NCBI GenBank assembly: GCA_028293465.1
Contig: JAQGOT010000617.1
Coordinates: 1-5,083 of the forward strand
From: Pedosphaera sp.
GTDB taxonomy: Bacteria > Verrucomicrobiota > Verrucomicrobiia > Limisphaerales > Pedosphaeraceae
Length of the DNA stretch: 5,083 nucleotides
Reading direction: 5' to 3'
The notes under the pieces are model-generated. The model saw only the letters and a list, made by a program, of their open reading frames with translations, made no database searches and was not told the DNA's origin. Shown one piece after another: positions 1 through 5,083 of the stretch. A program made the translations under genes and the position numbers. Position 1 is the stretch's first letter. Each line of letters starts with the position of its first letter.

Positions 1-12
1 CTCTTCCGATCT
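1..12. other. Residual Illumina adapter sequence
   Basis: The first 12 bases, CTCTTCCGATCT, are identical to the 3' end shared by the standard Illumina TruSeq P5 and P7 adapters. Their position at the exact window edge fits an untrimmed read end carried into an assembly. They happen to keep the downstream reading frame open (codons from position 2), so an automatic gene call would include four or five non-genomic residues. A chance 12-base match exactly at the edge is very unlikely. Confidence 0.9.
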
Positions 13-13
13 C

Positions 14-2953
14 AGTTCTTCGCGCCAGGCTGCGCTTTACATCAACATCGGCTCCGGCTCCTACAGCAACAGCCTGCTAGTCCTGCCGCCGGTATCTGAG
101 GGCGCCGTAGCCTGGGCCGACTTTGACGGCGATGGCGACCAGGACTTTGTGCTGACCGGCTCGACCAATGGGACCGCCTCCGGAGCCGTTAGCTTGCTCT
201 ATCGCAACCAGGGCAGCGCGGGCTTCGTGCAAGTGCCGACCTCGTTGCCGGGCGTTTATCGCAGCTCCGTTGCTTGGGCAGATTTCGACTGCGACGGCGA
301 TCCCGATTTGCTGATCGCCGGCGTGTCCGCGACCGGCCCGGTCACGGTCCTGTTTCGCAATGACAACGGCACTCTCACGCCCGGCCCGGTATTTCCGGGA
401 TTGGCGGACGGCGCGCTGGCCTGGGGTGACGCCGACCAGGACGGCTACCCCGACCTGGCGCTCAGCGGCCGTCTCGCCACTGGCTCGGGGTCCCTGTTTG
501 CGGGCTTTTATTGGAATCGCGCGGGTGTCTTCACCAACAGCCAGGTGGATCTGCCCGCGATGCATTTCAGCGCGATGGCCTGGGGTGATCTGGATTACGA
601 CGGGCAACTGGACCTTGCGATGTCCGGCGCGACCAACGGGAGTCTGTCCTGGGGCGGCAGCGCTTTTTCGGCCGTCTATCGCAATACCGTCGTGGCTGTC
701 GGTTCGACGCCGCCGGTGCCGGTCAGTCTGACGGCCAATGTGCAGGGGAGCGACGTGCTGCTGAGTTGGGCGCCGCCCGGCGGGGCTCCGGGCGGGCTTA
801 GCTACGACGTGCGCGTCGGCACCAGTCCGGGCGGAACTCAGATCGTGAGCCCGGCCGCCAATACCGCCAACGGGATTCGCCGGCTCGCGCAACCGGGCCA
901 GGCCGGCTGGTCGAAAGAACTGCGCCTGCGCAACCTGTCCGCGGGCACATACTATTGGAGCGCACAGAGCGTTAACCCCGCTTACAAGGGCTCGGCCTTT
1001 GCCGTTGAGGGCCAATTCACCATCGTCAACACTCAGCCCACGATCACCACCATTGCGGCCCAGACGATGGCGATGAACGGCACGCTCGGTCCATTGTCGT
1101 TTACCATTGGCGACGCGGAGACCGACCCCGCTTCCCTCACCGTCGCGGCTGTGTCCAGCAACACAAATCTGTTCCCGGTGGGGTCCGTCGTGCTGAGCGG
1201 CAGCGGCGCAAACCGTGCAGCCACCTTCACGCCCGCCGTCAACCAAGGCGGCTCCGCCACGATCATTTTCACCGTCAGCGATCCGGACGGCGGCTCCAGA
1301 ATTGCCAGCACGCGCATCACGGTTAGCACCTTGGTGGACGCCGCCGCCCCGTTTCCTATCGGACGGTTTTCGATCCTCGAACCCGGAGATGTGGATGGGG
1401 ATGGCGACCTCGATTTTCTGATCGCGGGTACGGAGTTTACAAGTCCCGGCTCCGGCCATACATACGTGCGACTGTTCCTCAACGCGGGCAACGCCACGTT
1501 CACGTCCACCACCCCCAACCTGCCGGCCGTTTTTGACGGCTCGTTTGCCGCCTGGGGCGACTACGATAATGACGGCGACCTGGACCTCTTCTACGATGGG
1601 TCCATTTACCGGCAGGATTCCGGATCCTTCACGCTGGTCAGCAGCCCGGTTCCCGGCAGTCAAGAGGGCCAGGCCGCCTGGGGTGATTATGACGGGGACG
1701 GCGACCTCGATCTGGCGGTGACTGGCGAGTTTGGCTTCAACGTGTTTGTCAGCCGCATCTATCGCAATGACGGCAACAGCATCTTCACGTTAATCAACGC
1801 GCCTTTGCAGGGGCTGTGGTTTAGTGCCGCAGCCTGGGCCGACGTGGACGGCGACGGCGACCTGGACCTCGCCATCGCGGGTGCAGCCGCGCAGAACACC
1901 ACGGCCTCGGCCAATGCCCGCCTGTACCGCAACGACGGCGGGGATCAATTTGTGGAAGCCCTCAGCATCTTCGGCGCAGCCGGCGCAAAGCTCACCTGGG
2001 GAGATGTGAACGGTGACGGTCTGCCGGACCTAGCCGTGACCGGCTACCATGGCTCCGGGACCGGGAGCGAAGTAAACGACCTGCAGTTGAATCTCGGCCA
2101 ATGGCAGTTCAAGCGTTTCGCGCTGCATCCGGGCGGCTCGGCCTACGCCGATACGAAGCTGCTCGACTGGGACCGCGATGGCGATCTTGATCTGCTGGGC
2201 GGCGTCAACAGCATTGTGGCCGTGTTTGCGAATCCCGGCACCGGCGAATTTGCCAGCAGCTCCATGGCCACCGCCAGCCTGCGCTGCAGCGCGCTTCGCT
2301 GGGGCGACTTCGACAATGATTCGGATTTCGACGTGTTCGTCCACAACATCGGCACCGTCTCCCTCAGCGGCACAAACAAACTGTACCTGAACCCGATCGT
2401 GAACACTCAGCCCGCGCCGCCGGGAGCCATGACCCACGTGGTAAACGGAAACTCCGTGGCGCTGAGCTGGCCCGCCTTGGCTCCAATCAACGGAGCGCCG
2501 GCAACCTACAACCTGCGAGTGGGCACCGCGCCCGGCCTGGGCAATGTCCTGGTCCCCCACTCGCGGAGCGACGGACGGCGCCTGGTGCCGGCCACCGGCA
2601 ACGCCGGTTACGCCAATGCTCGCACTCTCCGGCAGTTGCCTCCCGGCACTTACTGGTGGACAGTCCAAGCCGTGGACAATCGCTGGCACGGCCAACCCTG
2701 GCTCGCCGAGCAGAGTTTCACGATTACCTCGTCGTCCGTATTCCACATCAACTCCATCGAGCAATTGAGCGCCTTGCAGACCAGGCTCAAATTCGATGCT
2801 CCGGCCGGACGCACCGTGTCCGTCCAAGCCTCGACGAACCTTGTCAATTGGGCCGAACGCACCAGTGTTCCGGTCGGATTGTCCGGCACCGCTGGGACCA
2901 CAGTGTCCGTGACTGGCGACAAGACGTTTTTCCGGTTGGCCTATCCCAACTGA
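14..2953 (+). CDS. Secreted FG-GAP/VCBS-repeat surface protein with FN3-like domains, 5' partial
   Basis: This is the C-terminal 979 residues of a large extracellular repeat protein. The frame is open to the left edge; the GTG at 149 is not the start because it falls inside a calcium-loop motif (DFDGDGDQD, 119-145). Order: about four VCBS/FG-GAP repeats (119-~600), each with W(G/A)D-x-D-x-DG-x-x-D; a fibronectin-III-like domain (~710-1020); a cadherin/Ig-like domain beginning NTQP (~1028-1335); seven more VCBS repeats (near 1384, 1556, 1679, 1838, 1997, 2168, 2300); a second FN3-like domain, also introduced by NTQP (~2400-2735); and a C-terminal ~60-residue module with ASTNLVNW and a final FFRL. 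FG-GAP/VCBS repeats are known to form calcium-binding beta-propeller blades in adhesins and other secreted proteins. The C-terminal module resembles those ending many Verrucomicrobiota exported proteins. The signal peptide would lie off the window. No enzymatic domain or LPXTG anchor is visible. The ligand is unknown. Confidence 0.93.
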   Translation, partial: SSSRQAALYINIGSGSYSNSLLVLPPVSEGAVAWADFDGDGDQDFVLTGSTNGTASGAVSLLYRNQGSAGFVQVPTSLPGVYRSSVAWADFDCDGDPDLLIAGVSATGPVTVLFRNDNGTLTPGPVFPGLADGALAWGDADQDGYPDLALSGRLATGSGSLFAGFYWNRAGVFTNSQVDLPAMHFSAMAWGDLDYDGQLDLAMSGATNGSLSWGGSAFSAVYRNTVVAVGSTPPVPVSLTANVQGSDVLLSWAPPGGAPGGLSYDVRVGTSPGGTQIVSPAANTANGIRRLAQPGQAGWSKELRLRNLSAGTYYWSAQSVNPAYKGSAFAVEGQFTIVNTQPTITTIAAQTMAMNGTLGPLSFTIGDAETDPASLTVAAVSSNTNLFPVGSVVLSGSGANRAATFTPAVNQGGSATIIFTVSDPDGGSRIASTRITVSTLVDAAAPFPIGRFSILEPGDVDGDGDLDFLIAGTEFTSPGSGHTYVRLFLNAGNATFTSTTPNLPAVFDGSFAAWGDYDNDGDLDLFYDGSIYRQDSGSFTLVSSPVPGSQEGQAAWGDYDGDGDLDLAVTGEFGFNVFVSRIYRNDGNSIFTLINAPLQGLWFSAAAWADVDGDGDLDLAIAGAAAQNTTASANARLYRNDGGDQFVEALSIFGAAGAKLTWGDVNGDGLPDLAVTGYHGSGTGSEVNDLQLNLGQWQFKRFALHPGGSAYADTKLLDWDRDGDLDLLGGVNSIVAVFANPGTGEFASSSMATASLRCSALRWGDFDNDSDFDVFVHNIGTVSLSGTNKLYLNPIVNTQPAPPGAMTHVVNGNSVALSWPALAPINGAPATYNLRVGTAPGLGNVLVPHSRSDGRRLVPATGNAGYANARTLRQLPPGTYWWTVQAVDNRWHGQPWLAEQSFTITSSSVFHINSIEQLSALQTRLKFDAPAGRTVSVQASTNLVNWAERTSVPVGLSGTAGTTVSVTGDKTFFRLAYPN

Positions 2954-3136
2954 GCGCAGGCTCGCGTCCAGCCGCCGGCTCCCACAGTCTTGGCTGCTGC
3001 GCCATGACGTGGCGGTTATACGGCGTGCCTCCATGATCTTGTCGCACGGACCTTTCGTCCCCATAGCTCAAAGCACCAGAGCGGGCGCGTCCTTAGCCGG
3101 AACGATTCAGATTGAAAAGTTAAGCACCGTCTGGCG
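2954..3136. other. Intergenic stretch without recognisable gene
   Basis: This is the first part of the ~500-bp convergent gap after the surface-protein stop. I see no credible coding frame. A short palindrome, AGCCG-C-CGGCT (2970-2980), lies 16 bp after the stop but has no T-run after it, so I do not call an intrinsic terminator. The rest has no repeat or motif I recognise. Confidence 0.6.
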
Positions 3137-3204
3137 GAAAAGGGGTCAAACCATAGCATGGTTTTTGGGTTGCCGTTTGAGCGGGGAACGGCAATCAACC
3201 AGCC
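3137..3204 (+). repeat. REP-like leader with two hairpins upstream of a transposase fragment
   Basis: The stretch begins with GAAAAGGGGTC, resembling the outer end of the miniature element at 4750. Two inverted repeats follow. AAACCAT-AGC-ATGGTTT (3148-3164) is a 7-bp stem with a 3-base loop. TTGCCGTT...AACGGCAA (3170-3177 with 3187-3194) is a perfect 8-bp stem with a 9-base loop, ending 10 bp before the fragment's ATG. RAYT-family transposases are known to be flanked by and to act on REP palindromes, so these hairpins are plausible recognition structures. That role is inferred. The first hairpin is followed by a short T-run but is AT-rich and weak for a terminator. Confidence 0.55.
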
Positions 3205-3289
3205 ATGCCGCGTAATCTGCGCGTCCAATATGCCCGGGCCATTTACCACGTGATGTGCCGGGGACCGGCGTGGGGACACCTACCTGTAA
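3205..3289 (+). pseudogene. Truncated, frameshifted N-terminus of an IS200/RAYT-type (Y1) transposase
   Basis: The frame at 3205 encodes MPRNLRVQYARAIYHVMCRG, close to the conserved opening of REP-associated Y1 transposases (typically M-A-R-K-L-R-I-Q-Y-P-G-A-I-Y-H-V-M-N-R-G-D-R-R). One base is missing near 3262: restoring it gives ...CRGDRRGD, as in the fragment at 4823. Homology then stops after the aspartate codon (3275-3277), and the corrected frame ends at TAA (3287-3289) inside the left arm of the next inverted repeat. The HUH metal-binding histidines and catalytic tyrosine of the family lie further downstream and are absent, so this cannot be an active transposase. It shares 12 of the first 20 residues with the second fragment, so the two are diverged copies rather than a recent duplication. 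Confidence 0.8.
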
Positions 3290-3403
3290 AGGGGCTAATG
3301 ACTATGGACCATTGTGCTGGACCGGGTTGGTCCGGCGTGGTGCATGGTGGCGTGGAGCGCCAACTGCCGGAGCCAAGATGCCAAAGTCATTAACCCTTTT
3401 ACA
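3285..3403. mobile_element. 119-bp inverted-repeat (MITE-like) element
   Basis: The left arm 3285-3307 (TGTAAAGGGGCTAATGAC...) and the right arm 3381-3403 (...GTCATTAACCCTTTTACA) are inverted repeats matching at 20 of 23 positions, separated by 73 bp. The interior has a nested hairpin: CCGGC (3332-3336) can pair with GCCGG (3366-3370), and TGGCG with CGCCA around 3348-3362. There is no coding capacity. The size and structure fit a non-autonomous miniature transposable element or a large REP-type palindrome. The left arm begins where the transposase fragment ends, so it may be part of that element (then ~3137-3403) rather than a separate insertion. No target-site duplication is evident. Confidence 0.6.
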
Positions 3404-3451
3404 CGGTCAGTTCCATCGCATGGTTAGGCGTCACTGCCCCTGTTATGTGGC

Positions 3452-4207
3452 TCACCCCTGACGTATGGAGCGTCTGAGCCAGTCAGCGAAACGCGTCGGG
3501 CCGAGGCGCGGTTTGTTGCCGGGCATTAAGCTTTGGTCGTTCACTGCTATGCCGTAATAGAGCGCCTTGGGATCAGTGATTACCGTCCGTGCGTCCCCGG
3601 TTGCGGTCAGGAATTGCCGCACGAGGTCGTCTTGCCGAATCGGTTCGGGACCGGCCAGATCGAACGTGCCGTTCAACGGCTCCGCGAGGGCCACATCGGC
3701 CATGACGGCGGCGACATCATACGCCGCAATGGGCTGAATCAGAACCGGTGGAAGCCGAACCGTTTGCCCTTCAGTCGCCGTTTGGGCGATGCCGCCCACG
3801 AACTCGAAGAACTGCGTGGCACGCACGATCGTGTAAGGAATCGGGGAAGCCTTGATTAGTTTTTCCTGCGCCATCTTTGCGCGGAAGTAACCGCTCGCGA
3901 GCAGGCGGTCGGTGCCGACGACCGACAACGCCACATGATGGCCGACGCCCGCGGCGGCTTCCGCGGCGAGCAGGTTCCGACCTGATGTCTCGAAAAACGC
4001 CAGGACGGCGTTGTCCTCCCACGAGGGCGCATTCGCGACATCGACGACCACCTGAGCGCCGGTGAGCGCTTGCGCGAGTCCCTCGCCAGTGACGGTGTTG
4101 ACACCCGATGAGGGGGATGCCGCCACCACCTCATGGCCAGCTTGACGAAGGTTCGTCACGACCTTTTTCCCGATGAGTCCGCTTCCGCCGATGACAACGA
4201 TTTTCAT
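3452..4207 (-). CDS. NmrA-like atypical SDR family NAD(P)-binding oxidoreductase
   Basis: This is a 251-residue cytosolic Rossmann-fold protein of the atypical short-chain dehydrogenase/NmrA-like type, a full length for the family. The N-terminus MKIVVIGGSGLIG carries the dinucleotide-binding glycine motif (G7-G8-S9-G10-x-x-G13). VVVDVANAPSW (53-63) is the strand-turn after beta-4. LSVVGTDR (94-101) is followed by Y107-F-R-A-K111, a YxxxK pair, and then YTIVRATQFFEF, typical of NmrA-like members. I chose the start at 4207 over the ATG 8 codons upstream because AGGAGA lies 7 bp before it and the glycine motif then sits at the usual place. It lies 51 bp downstream of the cupin gene on the same strand, probably co-transcribed. 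Family members reduce quinones or other small carbonyls, or act as NADP(H) sensors; the substrate cannot be assigned. No terminator is evident after the stop. Confidence 0.92.
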   Translation of the reverse strand: MKIVVIGGSGLIGKKVVTNLRQAGHEVVAASPSSGVNTVTGEGLAQALTGAQVVVDVANAPSWEDNAVLAFFETSGRNLLAAEAAAGVGHHVALSVVGTDRLLASGYFRAKMAQEKLIKASPIPYTIVRATQFFEFVGGIAQTATEGQTVRLPPVLIQPIAAYDVAAVMADVALAEPLNGTFDLAGPEPIRQDDLVRQFLTATGDARTVITDPKALYYGIAVNDQSLMPGNKPRLGPTRFADWLRRSIRQG

Positions 4208-4214
4208 GTTTGAA

Positions 4215-4220
4215 TCTCCT
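4215..4220 (-). promoter_or_regulatory. Ribosome binding site deciding the SDR start
   Basis: AGGAGA on the minus strand lies 7 bases before the ATG at 4207. The alternative upstream ATG (at 4231) would put this sequence inside the coding region, so it supports the shorter 251-residue protein. Confidence 0.8.
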
Positions 4221-4258
4221 GTCTCGCCCATCGCGGGCGCGCAAAAAGGCTGCTTGCG

Positions 4259-4657
4259 TTACTTGGCCGGAGGCAGTGCCGGCACACCCTGGTTTTTCAC
4301 CAGAAACACGACGAACTTCGCCGGTTTGCTGTCGCTCGCGTTGCGGCCGACGATATGAACGTCATTCGGGCCTTCATAGAATGTTTCGCCGACTTTGAGC
4401 GTGACGGGCTCGGCGCCTCGCAACTGCATCACGATCGAACCCTCGAGCACGTAAGCGAAGGCGTGCGCGTCGTGCCGATGGATTTCGTCAGCGCCGCCAG
4501 GCAGGTAGGTGACCGTAAGGACGAGACCTTCTTTGCCGGGAATGTCCGTGAGGGGTTTGGACATGATTTCTTTTACGTCGGGGGGTGGAGCGGCAGGCGG
4601 GAATTGTGCGGCGAGCGCACAAGCAGCGATTGCGATAGGCAGAATGATCTTTTTCAT
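4259..4657 (-). CDS. Secreted single-domain cupin protein
   Basis: This is a 132-residue protein with an N-terminal export signal (MKKIILPIAIAACALA, cleavage likely near A16-A17) and one cupin_2 beta-barrel. Cupin motif 1 is PGGADEIHRHDAHAFAYVLEG (53-73): H60 and H62 are metal ligands, but the usual glutamate position is Ala66, with His65 adjacent. Motif 2 is GETFYEGPNDVH (90-101), giving H101. A three- or four-histidine metal site is therefore plausible. IAAC at 10-13 resembles a lipobox, but Cys13 would leave a very short signal, so I favour signal peptidase I. The start is supported by AGGAAG 5 bp upstream (4663-4668). It is the first gene of a likely operon with the SDR gene. The proline-rich segment after the signal (20-26) looks like a linker. 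The function is unknown: binding or modifying a small molecule in the periplasm is an inference from the fold. Confidence 0.9.
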   Translation of the reverse strand: MKKIILPIAIAACALAAQFPPAAPPPDVKEIMSKPLTDIPGKEGLVLTVTYLPGGADEIHRHDAHAFAYVLEGSIVMQLRGAEPVTLKVGETFYEGPNDVHIVGRNASDSKPAKFVVFLVKNQGVPALPPAK

Positions 4658-4716
4658 GGCGACTTCCTTTGGTTTGGCTCAGACAGATTTGCTTTTCTTT
4701 CAAAACCTGCCAACTA

Positions 4717-4744
4717 AATATACAACCGGCGGTTCGTATATCAA
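4717..4744 (-). promoter_or_regulatory. Putative sigma-70-type promoter of the cupin-SDR operon
   Basis: On the minus strand a TTGATA -35 box (4739-4744) and a TATATT -10 box (4717-4722) are separated by 16 bp. Transcription would begin near 4710, giving a leader of about 50 bases before the cupin ATG. The match to TTGACA/TATAAT is good against the GC-rich background. It is a sequence-only prediction. Confidence 0.6.
4719..4740. promoter_or_regulatory. Interrupted palindrome overlapping the promoter, putative operator
   Basis: On the plus strand the half TATAC-AACCG (4719-4728) and the half CGGTT-c-GTATA (4730-4740) are inverted repeats around a single central G. All 10 positions pair, with one extra base (C4735) in the right half. 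The palindrome overlaps part of both the -35 and -10 boxes, where a dimeric repressor (TetR-, MarR- or HxlR-type, for example) would block polymerase. No regulator gene is present in the window, so the cognate protein is unknown. Confidence 0.5.
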
Positions 4745-4749
4745 AATGG

Positions 4750-4922
4750 TGAAACGGGGTCAGAACAAAGTATTTACAATGATTGACGGCCCCAAGTCGC
4801 GGTATAGGATTGCCGCCAACGGATGGCCCGCAAACTGAGAATCCAATATCCCGGTGCGATTCACCACGGGATGAACCGGGGTGATCGGCGCGGGGACAAT
4901 AATTTGTTCTGATCCCTTTTCA
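4750..4922. mobile_element. 173-bp miniature element with terminal inverted repeats and a transposase 5' end
   Basis: The left end begins TGAAACGGGGTCAGAACAAA (from 4750) and the right end finishes TTTGTTCTGATCCCTTTTCA (to 4922). The two 25-bp ends are inverted repeats matching at 22 positions. Inside are an imperfect hairpin, TTGACGGC (4783-4790) with GCCGCCAA (4812-4819), and a 29-codon transposase N-terminal frame. There is no complete transposase, so any mobility would need one supplied from elsewhere. It sits 5 bp beyond the -35 box of the cupin promoter. No target-site duplication is obvious, which is expected for Y1-type elements. Confidence 0.72.
4823..4912 (+). pseudogene. N-terminal fragment of an IS200/RAYT-type (Y1) transposase
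   Basis: The 29-codon frame starts MARKLRIQYPGAIHHGMNRG and continues DRRGDNNLF before TGA. The opening 24 residues match the conserved N-terminus of REP-associated Y1 transposases, apart from H-G replacing the usual Y/L-H-V/L around residues 14-16. After Asp25 the sequence passes directly into the right terminal inverted repeat, which supplies the stop codon. The catalytic HUH and tyrosine regions are missing, so no transposase activity is expected. Whether the short peptide is made is unknown. No strong Shine-Dalgarno sequence precedes the ATG. Confidence 0.82.
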
Positions 4923-4942
4923 AACCCCCTCACTTCTTGCCT

Positions 4943-5083
4943 GTGCCCCACCCATCGCAACGCACCCCGACAGCTTGGAACGGCGCGCCCCGGCTGGTTG
5001 AAAAATGGCTGGCCCGACATTGCGTGGTGGAATCGCTCCTGAATCTTTTTGGGGGGGCGGTGTTCTTCGCCCTCGGTCTGGTT
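4943..5083 (+). CDS. Possible start of an unidentified protein, 3' partial
   Basis: After the TGA at 4910-4912 the same frame stays open to the right edge. From a GTG at 4943 it gives 47 residues, VPHPSQRTPTAWNGAPRLVE... then a segment KWLARHCVVESLLNLFGGAV and a hydrophobic FFALGLV, which could begin a membrane helix. The composition resembles genuine protein (few low-quality runs, third positions mostly G/C), but there is no recognisable family and no clear ribosome binding site. A TTG at 4937 is an alternative start. The seven-G run at 5051-5057 is a likely place for a sequencing or assembly error that could alter the frame. I cannot assign a function. Confidence 0.35.
   Translation, partial: MPHPSQRTPTAWNGAPRLVEKWLARHCVVESLLNLFGGAVFFALGLV

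Noticed and set aside
149..151. GTG as the start of the large surface protein
   Set aside because: It lies within a VCBS calcium-loop repeat and the frame is open upstream to the edge with coherent protein sequence, so the true start is outside the window.
77..1663. A 528-codon open frame on the minus strand
   Set aside because: It is antisense to the clear VCBS/FN3 repeats. Its composition (Arg/Gly/His-rich, no domain) is typical of a shadow of GC-rich repeats rich in GAC/GGC codons.
2030..3064. A 344-codon open frame on the minus strand
   Set aside because: It is antisense to the C-terminal VCBS, FN3 and ASTNLVNW modules, with no recognisable family and no ribosome binding site.
3148..3166. 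Hairpin AAACCAT-AGC-ATGGTTT followed by T's as an intrinsic terminator for the surface-protein gene
   Set aside because: The stem is short and AT-rich, lies almost 200 bp after the stop and sits inside the transposon-derived leader. A role as an element hairpin is more likely.
3016..3279. An 87-codon minus-strand frame
   Set aside because: Much of it is the reverse complement of the transposase N-terminal fragment and its leader. Such frames often appear as spurious hypothetical proteins wherever this element occurs.
3423..3429. GTTAGGC, matching the integron attC core GTTRRRY
   Set aside because: I found no matching RYYYAAC partner at a suitable distance and no attC-type folding or integrase gene. 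A single 7-base match is expected by chance.
4619..4622. Lipobox-like IAAC in the cupin signal peptide
   Set aside because: Cys13 would leave only 12 residues of signal, shorter than usual for a lipoprotein, and ALA-A just downstream is a good signal peptidase I site.
4760..5020. An 86-codon minus-strand frame
   Set aside because: It is the antisense shadow of the second transposase fragment and the adjoining DNA, with no independent support.

Overview
The window looks like a short metagenomic contig from a GC-rich bacterium, most likely a member of the Verrucomicrobiota (Pedosphaera/Limisphaerales-like). The lineage call is an inference. It rests on the C-terminal ~60 residues of the large surface protein, whose 'VQASTNLVNW ... 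FFRL' pattern is characteristic of secreted proteins of that phylum, and on the MARKLRIQYPGAI-type transposase remnants. The first 12 bases match the 3' end of the standard Illumina adapter and are probably not genomic, so the window start is probably a true contig end.

Layout. Positions 14-2953 (+) hold the 3' part of a large secreted FG-GAP/VCBS-repeat protein. It has two calcium-binding repeat blocks, two fibronectin-III-like domains and a cadherin/Ig-like domain; its start lies off the left edge. Positions 2954-3451 are a convergent intergenic region of about 500 bp. It contains REP-like hairpins, a frameshifted N-terminal fragment of an IS200/RAYT-type Y1 transposase (3205-3289) and a 119-bp inverted-repeat element (3285-3403). 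Positions 3452-4657 (-) hold a likely two-gene operon, transcribed right to left: a secreted cupin protein (4259-4657), then an NmrA-like atypical SDR NAD(P)-binding protein (3452-4207). Upstream of the cupin gene is a good sigma-70-like promoter (4717-4744) with a 10-bp interrupted palindrome lying across it, a plausible operator. Only 5 bp beyond the -35 box lies a 173-bp miniature mobile element (4750-4922) with ~25-bp terminal inverted repeats, carrying a second transposase N-terminal fragment (4823-4912). Positions 4943-5083 may begin another gene that runs off the right edge.

How the parts relate. The surface protein is unrelated in function to the cupin/SDR pair and is merely convergent with it. 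The cupin and SDR genes probably act together in a small redox or small-molecule response, but no substrate can be read from sequence. The most unusual signal is that two diverged transposase 5' ends stop at the same codon, have a hairpin just upstream of the ATG, and each run straight into a terminal-repeat-like sequence. This points to a recurrent family of non-autonomous RAYT-derived elements. I see no CRISPR array, rRNA, tRNA, riboswitch or defence system.
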